From Xanthobacter flavus (GTDB taxonomy: Bacteria; Pseudomonadota; Alphaproteobacteria; Rhizobiales; Xanthobacteraceae), in NCBI RefSeq assembly GCF_017875275.1, contig NZ_JAGGML010000001.1, forward strand, positions 1,800,501-1,864,500: a stretch of DNA of 64,000 nt, written 5' to 3'. Below are positions 1-9,137 of this stretch, piece by piece. Within the stretch, counting starts at the first letter, position 1; each line of letters opens with the position of its first letter. The notes under the pieces were generated by a model. That model made no database searches, was not told the DNA's origin, and saw nothing but the letters and a program-made list of their open reading frames with translations. The translations under genes were made by a program, and so were the position numbers.

Positions 1-1
1 G

Positions 2-358
2 GTGCGCATCCGCATCGCGGACGGCGACGCCTTCATCACCGTGAAGGGCAAGACGCAGGGCCTCTCCCGCGCCGAGTTCGAATATGCGATCCCCATCGAG
101 GACGCGCGTGTGATGCTGGAAACGCTCTGCGCCCGGCCGCTCATCGAGAAGACCCGCTACGCCGTGGAGCACGCCGGCCGCCTTTGGACCGTGGACGTCT
201 TCGAGGGCGAGAATGACGGGCTCGTCATGGCCGAGGTGGAGTTGGACGGCATCGACCAGCAGGTGGACCTGCCCGAGTGGGTGGGCGAGGAAGTCACCTC
301 CGACCCCCGCTACCGCAACTCCGCGCTGGTGAACGCCCCGCTGGGGTATGGGAAGTAG
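2..358 (+). CDS. CYTH domain protein, 5'-truncated by the window edge
   Basis: Only the last 118 residues are visible. They follow the CYTH (class IV adenylate cyclase / thiamine triphosphatase) pattern: a strand with VKGKTQG, then EFEYAIP, then IEKTRYAV, then WTVDVFEGENDGLVMAEVEL, in which alternating Lys, Arg, Glu and Asp residues line a triphosphate tunnel and bind metal. The usual N-terminal EIERKF motif must lie before position 1, so the GTG at 2 is an internal codon rather than the start. CYTH enzymes hydrolyse or cyclise triphosphorylated substrates; the substrate here cannot be predicted. It converges on the small membrane protein gene, with stop codons three bases apart. Confidence 0.82.
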   Translation: MRIRIADGDAFITVKGKTQGLSRAEFEYAIPIEDARVMLETLCARPLIEKTRYAVEHAGRLWTVDVFEGENDGLVMAEVELDGIDQQVDLPEWVGEEVTSDPRYRNSALVNAPLGYGK

Positions 359-361
359 GGC

Positions 362-910
362 TCACCTCGTTGGGCGGCGCCGGCCCGGACCGATGTTATT
401 GCGCGACTGGACCCGGTTCACAGTCCCAAGCACAATCTGCCGAACCGTGGCGAAATCCTCCGAACCCAGCATGTTCTCGGCGATACGCACCTTGCCGCCC
501 GTGTGAAACACGTCCAGCCAGTGATGGTTCGACATGCTGATATCGCGCAGGCCGGTAATGCTGTCCCAGGGGATGATTGCGTTGTTGGGGGAGAGAATAC
601 CCCGCGGCACCGAGAGATGTGTCGACGTGATCTCGATGTTGCGGTTTGCGAACAGGGACAGCAGCAGAATCACGATGCCCATAAGACAGAGCACGACGCT
701 TGCCGCGGCGAGCGCCAGATAGAAGAAGCTCGCATCGGAAGCACTCAGCTCAATGATGTGATTGAGAACCAGACCTCGCACATTGGTTTGGGACCTTAAA
801 AACAGGACGTAGGCGCCTGCGCCGAATGCCAGGATTCCCAGCACCGTCATGATGGGGCGGGTCGTCCGGTAGGGGAAACTCAAATCCTGCATCACGGCCG
901 GTTCCGACAC
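362..910 (-). CDS. Small membrane protein with two transmembrane helices, function unknown
   Basis: The 182-residue product has a hydrophobic helix at about residues 20-36 (TVLGILAFGAGAYVLFL), an outward-type segment, a second helix at about 63-86 (YLALAAASVVLCLMGIVILLL), then a soluble domain of about 95 residues. The soluble part (IEITSTHLSVPRG, then IIPWDSITGLRDI) resembles the bacterial PH-like domains found behind two membrane helices, which read as: basic strand, Pro-Arg-Gly turn, then an IPW(D/S)(D/S)I strand. That match is by pattern only. Codon use is less GC-extreme than in its neighbours. It is convergent with the CYTH gene and lies just downstream of the uracil-DNA glycosylase on the same strand. 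Confidence 0.6.
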   Translation of the reverse strand: MSEPAVMQDLSFPYRTTRPIMTVLGILAFGAGAYVLFLRSQTNVRGLVLNHIIELSASDASFFYLALAAASVVLCLMGIVILLLSLFANRNIEITSTHLSVPRGILSPNNAIIPWDSITGLRDISMSNHHWLDVFHTGGKVRIAENMLGSEDFATVRQIVLGTVNRVQSRNNIGPGRRRPTR

Positions 911-927
911 ACGCTATGATAGCAACG

Positions 928-1836
928 TCATAGCGCCCCGCCTGCCTTCCCCGCAAGCAGCGCCTCCACCGCCAGCATGTCGCGCCAGGCGAAGCGCTTG
1001 CCGAGCGGGGTGCGCAGGAGATAGGCCGGGTGGAAGGTGGCGATGGCGCGGATGGTGCGCGTGCCGGTGTCGTAATCCATGAAGCGCCCGCGCAGCTTGG
1101 TGATGCCCTCGGTGGTGCCGAGCAGCGCCTGCGCCGAGGGGCCGCCCAGGCACACCAGGATATCCGGGTCGGCCAGCTCGATCTGCCGGGCGATGAAGGG
1201 CAGGCACACCGCCGTCTCCTGCGGCGTCGGCGTGCGGTTGCCGGGCGGGCGCCAGGGGATGACGTTGGCGATATAGGCGCTGGTGCGGTCGAGGCCGATG
1301 GCGGCCAGCATCAGATCGAGCAGCTTGCCGGAGCGCCCGACGAAGGGCAGGCCCTGCTGGTCCTCGTCGCGGCCCGGCGCCTCGCCGACGAACATGACCT
1401 TCGCGGCCGGATTGCCATCGGCGAACACCAGCCGGCTCGCGGTGCGCTTGAGCGCGCAGCCTTCGAAACCCTCAAGGATCGCCTTCAGCTCGTCGAGGCT
1501 CGCGGCCCCCCGTGCCGCCTCGCGCGCGCCCATCACCGCCTCGTCGGGCGGCTGGGTGACGAGAGTGGGCGTCGCCGGAGCGGCTGGCCGCGCGGGCTGG
1601 TTGCGGGAGGGCGCGGGACGGGAGGGCGCGACGCCCGCCAGGGCGCCGGAGGCCGGGCCGGCATCTGCGGCCCCGCGCGCCGCAGGCGCCGGTGGCCGGG
1701 GACGGCTCGGCTCGGCGGCGCTTTCGGCGAAGCGGTCCACCGGCACCTCGCCGATGGCCACGTCCACGCCCGCCTCCCAGTGGAAGGCGAGAATGTCGGC
1801 CCAGTCGTCGAAGTCCCGATCGGCGGTCACGTCCAT
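928..1836 (-). CDS. Uracil-DNA glycosylase, family 4 type
   Basis: The protein removes uracil from DNA at the start of base excision repair. Motif [19 protein letters not shown], with the activating acid and the family-4 EDQQG-x-PFVGR signature, is at about residues 153-170, and motif II is FHPAYLLR near residue 275. Family-4 enzymes hold a 4Fe-4S cluster with four Cys. Here GCALK gives one N-terminal Cys where a CxxC pair is common, and a second pair is spaced AVC...LVC (C-x17-C), so the cluster may be incomplete or use another ligand. The first 100 residues are a Pro/Ala-rich linker of low complexity, common in alphaproteobacterial homologues. AAGGATGGG directly before the ATG supports the start. 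Confidence 0.85.
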   Translation of the reverse strand: MDVTADRDFDDWADILAFHWEAGVDVAIGEVPVDRFAESAAEPSRPRPPAPAARGAADAGPASGALAGVAPSRPAPSRNQPARPAAPATPTLVTQPPDEAVMGAREAARGAASLDELKAILEGFEGCALKRTASRLVFADGNPAAKVMFVGEAPGRDEDQQGLPFVGRSGKLLDLMLAAIGLDRTSAYIANVIPWRPPGNRTPTPQETAVCLPFIARQIELADPDILVCLGGPSAQALLGTTEGITKLRGRFMDYDTGTRTIRAIATFHPAYLLRTPLGKRFAWRDMLAVEALLAGKAGGAL

Positions 1837-2053
1837 CCCATCCTTTTAGACAGTCCGCCCGCCGGCGCGAAGCCCGCCCGGACGAAGCCCGCCCGAACAT
1901 GGCAACCATAGGCCAGCGCCCGCGCGTGCGTAACCACGGAACTATCGTCCCATATAGGGCAAGATGTTGCCCTAAGCGGAAGTGCCCGGTTGTCTTTGCC
2001 GGCGTGTCGTGGAAAAAGTCCAATCAACGGGATTGACGGACGGGAGCAGGCGT

Positions 2054-3727
2054 ATGGGCGCGGCGGAGCTGCCAGAGCGCGAGGGCATGGATTATGACGT
2101 GGTGGTGGTCGGCGCCGGCCCTGCGGGCCTTGCCACCGCCATCCGCCTGAAGCAGCAGGCCGCCGAGCGCGGCACGGATGTCTCCGTCGTGGTGGTGGAG
2201 AAGGGCTCGGAAGTGGGCGCCCACATCCTCTCCGGCGCGGTCGTCGATCCCATCGGCCTCGATGCCCTCATCCCCGGCTGGCGGGACGAGGCGGACACCC
2301 CCCTCACCGTCCAGGTCACGGACGACGCCTTCTATCTGCTCGGGCCCGCCGGGGGCGTGCGCCTGCCCAATTTCGCCATGCCGCCGCTGATGAACAACCA
2401 CGGCAATTATGTCGGCTCCCTCGGCAACGTGTGCCGCTTCCTCGCCCAGAAGGCCGAGGCGCTGGGCGTGGAGATCTATCCGGGCTTCGCCGCCGACGAG
2501 ATCCTCTATGACGAGAAGGGCGCGGTCATCGGCATCGCCACCGGCGACATGGGCGTCGACAAGACCGGCGCGCAAAAGGCCGAGTTTACCCGCGGCATGG
2601 AGCTGCGCGGCCGCTACACCGTCTTCGCCGAGGGCGCGCGCGGGCACCTCACCAAGAAGATCATCGCCAAGTACGACCTCGGCGCGGGCCGCGACGTGCC
2701 GAAGTTCGGCATCGGCCTGAAGGAACTCTGGAAGGTGAAGCCGGAGAAGCACAAGCCCGGCCTCGTGCAGCACGCCTTCGGCTGGCCGCTCGATTCCAAG
2801 ACCGGCGGCGGCGCCTTCCTCTACCATATCGACGACGAGCAGGTGGTGGTGGGCTTCGTGGTCCACCTCAACTACCAGAACCCCTGGCTCTCGCCCTTCG
2901 ACGAGTTTCAGCGCTTCAAGACCCACCCCATGTTCCGCGACACGTTCGAGGGCGCAAAGCGCATCTCCTACGGCGCCCGCGCCATCACCGAGGGCGGCTA
3001 CCAGAGCGTGCCGAAGCTCTCCTTCCCCGGCGGCGTGCTGGTGGGCTGCGCGGCCGGCTTCGTGAACGTGCCGCGCATCAAGGGCAGCCACAATGCGGTG
3101 CTCTCCGGCATGCTCGCCGCCGACCACCTGCTCGACGCGCTCTGCGCCGAGCGCAGCCATGACGAGCTTGCGAGCTACGAGGCGGCCTGGCGCGCCTCGG
3201 CCATCGGCGCGGACCTGAAGAAGGTGCGCAACATGAAGCCGCTGTGGTCGAAGTTCGGCACCTTCCTCGGCATCCCGCTGGGCGCGCTGGACATGTGGAC
3301 CAACACCTTCGGCTTCTCGCTGTTCGGCACGCTGAAGCACGGCAAGACCGACGCCGCCTCGCTGAAGCCGGCGAAGGACTGCAAGAAGATCCAGTATCCC
3401 CGCCCCGACGGCGTGCTGACCTTCGACAAGCTCTCCTCGGTGTTCCTCTCGAACACCAATCACGAGGAGAACCAGCAGGTGCATCTGGTGGTGAAGGACA
3501 TGGCCCTGCAGAAGGCGTCGGAGCACGACGTCTATGCCGGCCCCTCCAACCGCTACTGCCCCGCCGGCGTCTATGAGTGGATCGAGGAGGGCGCGGACGC
3601 CCCGCGCTTCCAGATCAACGCGCAGAACTGCGTCCACTGCAAGACGTGCGACATCAAGGACCCGAACCAGAACATCACCTGGACGGCGCCGGAAGGCGGC
3701 GGCGGGCCGAACTATCCCAACATGTGA
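2054..3727 (+). CDS. Electron transfer flavoprotein-ubiquinone oxidoreductase (ETF-QO)
   Basis: ETF-QO takes electrons from reduced electron-transfer flavoprotein, made by acyl-CoA and dimethylglycine-type dehydrogenases, and passes them to ubiquinone at the membrane. The N-terminus has the FAD Rossmann motif VVVGAGPAGLATAIRL. The middle has the conserved SYGARAITEGGYQSVPKL and GCAAGFVNVPRIKGSHNA segments. The C-terminus has the ferredoxin-like domain with NRYCPAGVYEW and NCVHCKTCDIKDP, giving the four Cys of the 4Fe-4S cluster. At 557 residues it matches the family length. I chose the ATG at 2054 because GGGAGCAGG precedes it and MGAAELPEREGMDYD matches usual alphaproteobacterial N-termini; upstream in-frame codons lack a ribosome site. 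Confidence 0.95.
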   Translation: MGAAELPEREGMDYDVVVVGAGPAGLATAIRLKQQAAERGTDVSVVVVEKGSEVGAHILSGAVVDPIGLDALIPGWRDEADTPLTVQVTDDAFYLLGPAGGVRLPNFAMPPLMNNHGNYVGSLGNVCRFLAQKAEALGVEIYPGFAADEILYDEKGAVIGIATGDMGVDKTGAQKAEFTRGMELRGRYTVFAEGARGHLTKKIIAKYDLGAGRDVPKFGIGLKELWKVKPEKHKPGLVQHAFGWPLDSKTGGGAFLYHIDDEQVVVGFVVHLNYQNPWLSPFDEFQRFKTHPMFRDTFEGAKRISYGARAITEGGYQSVPKLSFPGGVLVGCAAGFVNVPRIKGSHNAVLSGMLAADHLLDALCAERSHDELASYEAAWRASAIGADLKKVRNMKPLWSKFGTFLGIPLGALDMWTNTFGFSLFGTLKHGKTDAASLKPAKDCKKIQYPRPDGVLTFDKLSSVFLSNTNHEENQQVHLVVKDMALQKASEHDVYAGPSNRYCPAGVYEWIEEGADAPRFQINAQNCVHCKTCDIKDPNQNITWTAPEGGGGPNYPNM

Positions 3728-3735
3728 GGATGGGT

Positions 3736-3766
3736 CGTCATGCCCCGGCTCGTCCGGGGCATGACG
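3736..3766. repeat. Extragenic palindrome, ATGCCCCGG family
   Basis: A 13-bp perfect inverted repeat (arms begin CGTCATGCCCCGG) with a 5-base loop CTCGT sits eight bases after the ETF-QO stop. The same core recurs at 6075, 37515, 37595 and 41171, always between genes. It could act as a transcription terminator or 3' stabiliser in the ETF-QO transcript, but there is no U tract, so it is better read as a REP-type element. Confidence 0.75.
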
Positions 3767-3785
3767 GCGCTATCCGCGCCCTGCC

Positions 3786-5294
3786 CTACCCCCGCGCGGC
3801 CTCGGCCGCCTGCGGCAGGTCCTGCGCCGCGACTTCCGACAGCGCGAAACCATAGAGCACGAGGCAGGGGCCATCCGCCCCGGCCTCGACGGCGCGCGTC
3901 ACCGCCTCGGCGAGGCTGGCGACCGTGGCGACGACCACCTTTTCCTCCGGCCGGGTGACCGAGAAGATGGCGATGGCAGGCGTCGCCGGCTCGATGCCGG
4001 CGGCGAGGAGATTCCGCACGAGGTCCGGCAGTGTCCGGCGCGGCATGTAGACGACCGTGGTCGCCGCCTTGTCGGAGAGCGCCTTGAAGTCGAGATCGGC
4101 GGGCAGCTTGCCGTCGCGCGCATGGGCGGTGACGAATTGCAGCCGCCGCGCATGGTCGCGATGGGTGAGCGATGTGACGAGCCGGCTCGCCGCGCCCTGG
4201 GGGGAGGAGATGCCGGGCACCACCTCCACCGGCACGCCGGCGGCGCGGCAATAAGCGATCTCCTCGCCCGCCCGGCCGAAGATCATGGGTTCGCCGCCCT
4301 TCAGACGCACCACGCGGCGGCCCTCGCGGGCAAGGTCCACCATCAGCGCGTTGATGTCGTCCTGCTTGCAGGAGGGGCCGTAGCCGGTCTTGCCCACCAG
4401 CATCTTCTTCGCCTCGCGTCGGGCGAAATCGAGGATCGCGCCGGAGACGAGGTCGTCATAGAGCACCACGTCGGCCGATTGCAGCGCGCGCACGGCCTTG
4501 AGCGTGAGCAATTCGGGATCGCCCGGCCCTGCGCCCACCAGTACAACCGAGCCGCCCACGCCCGAGCGACCTTGCGGGGATGAGCCCTGCGTCTCGATGG
4601 CGGCGAACAGCGCGGCGCGGTCGGCTTCTTCCGGGGCGCGGTGGGGCTCGGCGAGGGCTTTCGCGGCGAACCGCTCCCAGAAGGCGCGGCGGGCGTGGAA
4701 GGAGAGGCCGCGCTCGGTCACCGCCGCGCGCCACGTCTTCGCCGCCTGCGCCCAGGCGCGGAAGCCCGAGGGCAGGAGCGCCTCGATCTTGGCCCGCACC
4801 GCCTGCCCGAACACCGGGGCGGCGCCGTCCGTGGAAATGCCCACCACGAGGGGCGAGCGGTTGACGATCGCGCCGAAGGTGAAGTCGCACAGGGCCGGCC
4901 GGTCGATGACATTCACCGGCACGCCAGCCGCGCGAGCAGCAGAGGAAAAGCGCGCGGCCGCCTCCGCATCCTCGAAATCGCCGATGGCGAGGGCCGCGCC
5001 CGCGATGTCGTCGTCATGCCAGTCGCGCACATGCACCGCGATGGCACCATGGGCAGGCGCGCCGGCCAGCCGCCAGATGTCCTCGCAGACGGCTGGGGCG
5101 ATCACCTCCACCCGCGCCCCGGCGGCGGAGAGAAGCTCCACCTTCCAGGCCGCCGGCTCACCACCGCCCGCCACCAGCACGCGCCGGCCGTCCAGCCCGA
5201 AGAACACCGGCAGGCGGGCAAGCGCCTCCATGCGCGCATGGCCGGTCTCGCGCGGGGCGCGGGGGCTGCTGGATTCGGCACCGGCGGCGGCCAT
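3786..5294 (-). CDS. cysG: Siroheme synthase CysG (uroporphyrinogen-III methyltransferase / precorrin-2 dehydrogenase / ferrochelatase)
   Basis: This bifunctional enzyme converts uroporphyrinogen III to siroheme, the cofactor of the nitrite reductase encoded at 14561. The N-terminal half is the NAD-dependent precorrin-2 dehydrogenase/ferrochelatase: RRVLVAGGGEPAAWK is the nucleotide fold and STDGAAPVFGQAVR the conserved catalytic segment. The C-terminal half is the SAM-dependent methyltransferase: VVLVGAGPGDPELLTLKA near residue 245, then LVGKTGYGPSCKQDDIN and GGEPMIFGRAGEE. The last motif has Glu and Met where GGDPFIFGRGGEE is usual. The ATG at 5294 has GGAG about ten bases upstream, and the 502-residue product fits the family; an ATG at 5357 has no comparable site. 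No other cysteine-biosynthesis gene is adjacent. Confidence 0.93.
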   Translation of the reverse strand: MAAAGAESSSPRAPRETGHARMEALARLPVFFGLDGRRVLVAGGGEPAAWKVELLSAAGARVEVIAPAVCEDIWRLAGAPAHGAIAVHVRDWHDDDIAGAALAIGDFEDAEAAARFSSAARAAGVPVNVIDRPALCDFTFGAIVNRSPLVVGISTDGAAPVFGQAVRAKIEALLPSGFRAWAQAAKTWRAAVTERGLSFHARRAFWERFAAKALAEPHRAPEEADRAALFAAIETQGSSPQGRSGVGGSVVLVGAGPGDPELLTLKAVRALQSADVVLYDDLVSGAILDFARREAKKMLVGKTGYGPSCKQDDINALMVDLAREGRRVVRLKGGEPMIFGRAGEEIAYCRAAGVPVEVVPGISSPQGAASRLVTSLTHRDHARRLQFVTAHARDGKLPADLDFKALSDKAATTVVYMPRRTLPDLVRNLLAAGIEPATPAIAIFSVTRPEEKVVVATVASLAEAVTRAVEAGADGPCLVLYGFALSEVAAQDLPQAAEAARG

Positions 5295-5355
5295 GGGTCG
5301 GAAGCTCCGGAAAAACGTCAGGCAGAGAAGGTAAGCTTTAAGAACACCTGGCGCC

Positions 5356-5382
5356 ACCCCTCTCCCCTTGCGGGAGAGGGGT
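5356..5382. repeat. Extragenic palindrome, CCCTCTCCC family
   Basis: An 11-bp inverted repeat (ACCCCTCTCCC) with loop CTTGC lies upstream of cysG. The same hairpin occurs at 20952, 28807, 41241 and 41334 and in split form at 5463, always between genes. A G-rich tail (GTCGGGGGTGAGGGG) follows several copies, suggesting the mobile or duplicated unit is longer than the hairpin. Confidence 0.75.
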
Positions 5383-5462
5383 CGGGGGTGAGGGGTAGAC
5401 GCCGCCGGGAATGTGATCGCGGCGCCACCCCCTCACCCGTCTCGCGGCTGCGCCGCGATCCA

Positions 5463-5544
5463 CCCTCTCCCGCCTGAACTCGGCTGATGCCGAGTTCATT
5501 TCGTGAAAGCCGAAGTCGGCAAAAGCCGACTTCGGGGGAGAGGG
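5463..5544. repeat. Composite extragenic palindrome (three nested hairpins)
   Basis: The arms CCCTCTCCC (5463-5471) and GGGAGAGGG (5536-5544) of the common repeat are split by two further perfect hairpins: GAACTCGGC-TGAT-GCCGAGTTC (5476-5497) and CCGAAGTCGGC-AAAA-GCCGACTTCGG (5510-5535). It lies immediately downstream of the RidA gene and could form a cloverleaf-like RNA or DNA structure. A related GAAGTCGGC hairpin occurs at 41049-41110. Function unknown. Confidence 0.7.
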
Positions 5545-5558
5545 GGATGCCCGGCAGA

Positions 5559-5903
5559 TCAGCCGCGGGCGGCGACGACGATGATCTCGACCAGGAACTG
5601 CGGCGCGGCGAGCTTGCCTTCGCTGGTGGCGCGGGCGGGGGGATTGTCCTTGTCCACCCAGCTGTCCCACACGCTGTTCATGCCGGCGAAATTCTTGATG
5701 TCCGACAGCCAGATGGTGGCGGTGAGAAGGCGCGACTTGTCGGTGCCGGCGCGGGCCAGCAGGCTGTCGATGGAGGCGAGCACGGCCTTGGTCTGGCTCT
5801 CCACGTCCGGCCCCTCGGCCACCTGGCCGGCGAGATAGACGGTGTTGCCGTGGATCACCGCCTCGCTCATGCGGGCGCCCTTGTCGAGCCGTTCGATGCT
5901 CAT
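5559..5903 (-). CDS. RidA/YjgF family enamine/imine deaminase
   Basis: RidA-family proteins hydrolyse reactive enamines and imines made by PLP enzymes such as threonine dehydratase. The 114-residue product has the family layout: MSIERLDKGARMSEAVIHGN, VYLAGQVAEG, QTKAVLASIDSLLARAG, then PPARATSEGKLA, where the Arg of PARAT is the substrate-binding residue, and a closing VEI strand. The ATG at 5903 has GAGGACACATC upstream; an in-frame ATG at 5963 would add a 20-residue leader without a ribosome site. The gene is alone between cysG and polA, on the same strand as both. Confidence 0.9.
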   Translation of the reverse strand: MSIERLDKGARMSEAVIHGNTVYLAGQVAEGPDVESQTKAVLASIDSLLARAGTDKSRLLTATIWLSDIKNFAGMNSVWDSWVDKDNPPARATSEGKLAAPQFLVEIIVVAARG

Positions 5904-6074
5904 GATGTGTCCTCGTGTTGGGGAATGGCGGGTGTTTAGCAGTTTCAGGGGCACAGACGTCAATGGCGGAGGCAGTCTCTCCTCATCCCGGCGTCATCGC
6001 CCGCCTTGTGCGGGGGATCCACCTGTGGCCGGGCACCCTGTCAGCAGTCGATGAGCGGTCCGCGGCCCCGGTGG

Positions 6075-6097
6075 ATGCCCCGGACAAGCCGGGGCAT
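6075..6097. repeat. Extragenic palindrome, ATGCCCCGG family
   Basis: ATGCCCCGG-ACAAG-CCGGGGCAT, a 9-bp perfect inverted repeat just past the polA stop codon. Same family as the elements at 3736, 37515, 37595 and 41171. Confidence 0.75.
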
Positions 6098-6146
6098 GAC
6101 GGCGGAAAGGCTGCGTTGCAGTCGGCCGGGACGCGAGAGCCGCCCC

Positions 6147-9137
6147 TCAGTGCGCCTCTTCCCAGTTCTTCGCCGCCCGCGCGTCCACCTTCAACGGCAC
6201 GGCGAGGTGCACGGCGGGCGCCGCCGCGCTCTCCATGGCGTGGCGCACGACGGGAATGGTCGCCTCGGCCTCGCCCTCGGGCACCTCGAACACCAGTTCG
6301 TCATGCACCTGCAACAGCATGCGGGCGGAAAGGCCCGCCTGTTCCAGCGCCGGCTCCATGCGGATCATGGCGCGGCGGATGATGTCGGCGGCGGTGCCCT
6401 GGAGGCGGGCGTTGATGGCGGCGCGCTCGTTGAAGGCGCGAATGGAGGGGTTCTTCGCCGCAATGTCCGGATAGTGGCAGCGCCGGCCGAACAGCGTCTC
6501 CACATAGCCGTGCTCGCGGCAGAAGGTCTTGGTCTCCTCCATATAGTCGCGGATGCCGGGGAAGCGCTCGAAATAGCGCTTGATGTACTGCCCCGCCTCC
6601 TCGCGCGGGATGGAGAGCTGGTTGGCGAGGCCGAAGGCGGAGATGCCGTAGATGATGCCGAAATTGATGGCCTTCGCCCGCCGCCGGATTTCCCCCGGCA
6701 TGTCCTGCACCGGCACGCCGAACATTTCCGATGCCGTCATGGCGTGGATGTCGAGCCCGTCGGTGAAGGCCTGCCGCAGCGCCGGGATGTCCGCGATCTC
6801 GGCCAGCAGCCGCAGTTCGATCTGCGAATAGTCGGCCGAGACGAGGAGATTGCCCTCCTCCGCCACGAAGGCGCGGCGGATGCGCCGGCCTTCCTCGGTG
6901 CGCACGGGGATGTTCTGAAGGTTGGGATCGGAGGAGGAGAGCCGCCCCGTGGTGGTGGCGGCCAGCGCATAGGAGGTGTGGACGCGCTTCGTCTCAGGAT
7001 GCACGAAGTTCGGCAGCGCGTCCGTATAGGTGGAGCGGAGCTTGGAGAGCTGGCGCCATTCCAGGATCTTCTGCGGCAGCTTGTGGCCCTGCTCGGCCAA
7101 CTCCTCCAGCGCGGTGGCCTTGGTGGACCACATGCCGGTGGCGGTCTTGGTGCCGCCGGGCAGGCCCATGCGGCCGAACAATATGTCGCCCATCTGCTTC
7201 GGCGAGCCCACGTTCAGCCGCTCGCCGGCCAGCTCCGCGATCTCGTCCTCCACCCGCGCCGCGCCCTGCGCGAATTCGGAGGAGAGGCGCGCCAGCATGG
7301 CCTTGTCGATGGCGATGCCGCGCGATTCCATGCGCGCCAGCACGGGAATGAGCGGGCGCTCCAGCGTCTCGTAGACGGTGGTGCGGCCCTCGGCGGCGAG
7401 ACGGGGCTTCAGCACCTGCCACAGGCGCAGCGTCACGTCCGCATCCTCGGCGGCGTAGGCGGTGGCGGGCTCCAGCGCCACCTTGTCGAAGGTGATCTGC
7501 GCCTTGCCCTTCCCCGTCACCTCCGAATAGCCGATGGGCTGATGGCCGAGATGGAGGACGGAGAGTTCGTCCATGCCGTGGCCGTTCTTGCCGGCATCGA
7601 GCGCGTAGGACATGCACATGGTGCAGTCGATGGGCGCAACGGTGATGCCGTGGCGGGCCAGCACCGCCTCGTCATACTTCACATTGTGCCCGACCTTGAG
7701 CGTGCCCTTGTCCTCGAGCATGGGCTTCAGCGCGGCGACCGCATCGGTGAGCGAAATCTGCCCCGGCAGCAGGCCTTCGCTGAACAGGCCGTCGCCCGCC
7801 CCCTGATGCAGCAGCGGGATGTAGCAGGCCTCATTGGGCGAGAGCGCCAGCGAGACGCCCACGAGGTCCGCCTGCATGGGGTCCAGCGAATTGGTCTCGG
7901 TGTCGAAGGCGACGACGCCGAGGTCCACGGCCTTCGCGCACCATGCCTTCAGCTCGGAAAGATCGAGGATGGTGCGGTAGGCCTTGCGGTCCACCGGCGT
8001 CGCCCGCGCGGCCTGCGCGCGCTGGTGGGCGAGATCGGCAGGGGTGGGCGTGCCGCCGGGGGCGGCGGCAGCGGCGCCCGGCTGGGCGACGGCGGCCGGC
8101 GCTTCCCCATCTGCGGCAGGCGAGGAGGCGGGCGCGAAGAGATCGCCGCCGCTCGGCGCCAGCTTCGGGTCCGGCTCCACCTCGCCGGCTTCCACACCAT
8201 AGGCCTCGGCCACACGGCGGGTGATGGTGGTGAATTCCATGGCCTTCAGGAAGGAGATCAGGCGCTTGGCGTCCGGATCTTCCAGCACGAGGTCTTCGAG
8301 CGGCACCTCCACCGCCACGTCGCGCACCAAGGTCACGAGCTGCTTGGAGATGCGCGCCGCCTCCTGATTGTTCAGAAGCGATTCCCGACGCTTGGGCTGC
8401 TTGATCTCGCCCGCGCGGGCGAGCAGCGTTTCCAGATCCCCATATTCGGCGATGAGCTGGGCGGCGGTCTTGATGCCGATGCCGGGCACGCCGGGCACGT
8501 TGTCGGTGGAATCCCCGGCCAGCGCCTGCACGTCCGTGACCTTCTCCGGCGGCACGCCGAAATATTCCTGCACCTCGCCGAGGCCGATGCGCCGCTCGGG
8601 CCGCGCCCCGCGCCCGCCGCTCTCGCCGGAGGCGGGGTCATACATGGCGACCTTCGGGCCGATCAGCTGCATCAAGTCCTTGTCGGCGGAGACGATGAGC
8701 ACGTCCGCCCCGGCCTTGACCGCCTGCTCGGCATAGGTGGCGATGATGTCGTCAGCCTCGTAGCGCGCCTGCTCCACCGGGATGAGGCCGAAGGCGCGCA
8801 CCGCCTCGCGCATGAGCGGGAACTGGGGGATCAGCTCCTCCGGCGGATCGGAGCGGTTGGCCTTGTAGTCGGGGTACAGCTCCTTGCGGAAGCTGTCCTC
8901 CGACTTGTCGAAGACGATGGCGAGATGGGTGGGGCGGATGCCCACCGCCCCGTCGCGCACGAACTGGAACAGCTTCGTGCAGAAGAGGCGCACCGCGCCC
9001 GTGGGCAGCCGGTCCGAGCGGAAATTGTACTTCCGGTCCTGGTTGATGGACTGGAAATAGGCGCGGAACACGAAGGAGGAGCCATCCACCAGGAACACAT
9101 GGTCGCCGGGCTTGAGGGGGCGGGGAGAGGGGGACAT
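6147..9137 (-). CDS. polA: DNA polymerase I
   Basis: The 996-residue product has all three Pol I domains. Residues 1-300 are the 5'-3' exonuclease (FLVDGSSFVFRAYF; RYEADDIIATYA; GDSTDNVPGVPGIGIKTA). A Pro/Ala-rich linker follows, then a 3'-5' exonuclease domain that looks active, with VAFDTETNSLDP and the AAEDADVTLRLW segment. The C-terminal 400 residues are the polymerase: motif A DYSQIELRLLAEI, motif B RRRAKAINFGIIYGISAFG and motif C VHDELVFEV. It repairs and fills gaps in DNA and removes Okazaki primers. The ATG at 9137 starts the conserved N-terminus. A long open frame on the opposite strand over the same span is a GC-skew artefact. Confidence 0.97.
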   Translation of the reverse strand: MSPSPRPLKPGDHVFLVDGSSFVFRAYFQSINQDRKYNFRSDRLPTGAVRLFCTKLFQFVRDGAVGIRPTHLAIVFDKSEDSFRKELYPDYKANRSDPPEELIPQFPLMREAVRAFGLIPVEQARYEADDIIATYAEQAVKAGADVLIVSADKDLMQLIGPKVAMYDPASGESGGRGARPERRIGLGEVQEYFGVPPEKVTDVQALAGDSTDNVPGVPGIGIKTAAQLIAEYGDLETLLARAGEIKQPKRRESLLNNQEAARISKQLVTLVRDVAVEVPLEDLVLEDPDAKRLISFLKAMEFTTITRRVAEAYGVEAGEVEPDPKLAPSGGDLFAPASSPAADGEAPAAVAQPGAAAAAPGGTPTPADLAHQRAQAARATPVDRKAYRTILDLSELKAWCAKAVDLGVVAFDTETNSLDPMQADLVGVSLALSPNEACYIPLLHQGAGDGLFSEGLLPGQISLTDAVAALKPMLEDKGTLKVGHNVKYDEAVLARHGITVAPIDCTMCMSYALDAGKNGHGMDELSVLHLGHQPIGYSEVTGKGKAQITFDKVALEPATAYAAEDADVTLRLWQVLKPRLAAEGRTTVYETLERPLIPVLARMESRGIAIDKAMLARLSSEFAQGAARVEDEIAELAGERLNVGSPKQMGDILFGRMGLPGGTKTATGMWSTKATALEELAEQGHKLPQKILEWRQLSKLRSTYTDALPNFVHPETKRVHTSYALAATTTGRLSSSDPNLQNIPVRTEEGRRIRRAFVAEEGNLLVSADYSQIELRLLAEIADIPALRQAFTDGLDIHAMTASEMFGVPVQDMPGEIRRRAKAINFGIIYGISAFGLANQLSIPREEAGQYIKRYFERFPGIRDYMEETKTFCREHGYVETLFGRRCHYPDIAAKNPSIRAFNERAAINARLQGTAADIIRRAMIRMEPALEQAGLSARMLLQVHDELVFEVPEGEAEATIPVVRHAMESAAAPAVHLAVPLKVDARAAKNWEEAH

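Noticed and set aside
2024-3637. 537-codon open frame opposite the ETF-QO gene
   Set aside because: The translation is Leu/His/Gly-rich without motifs and is fully antisense to a well-conserved gene.
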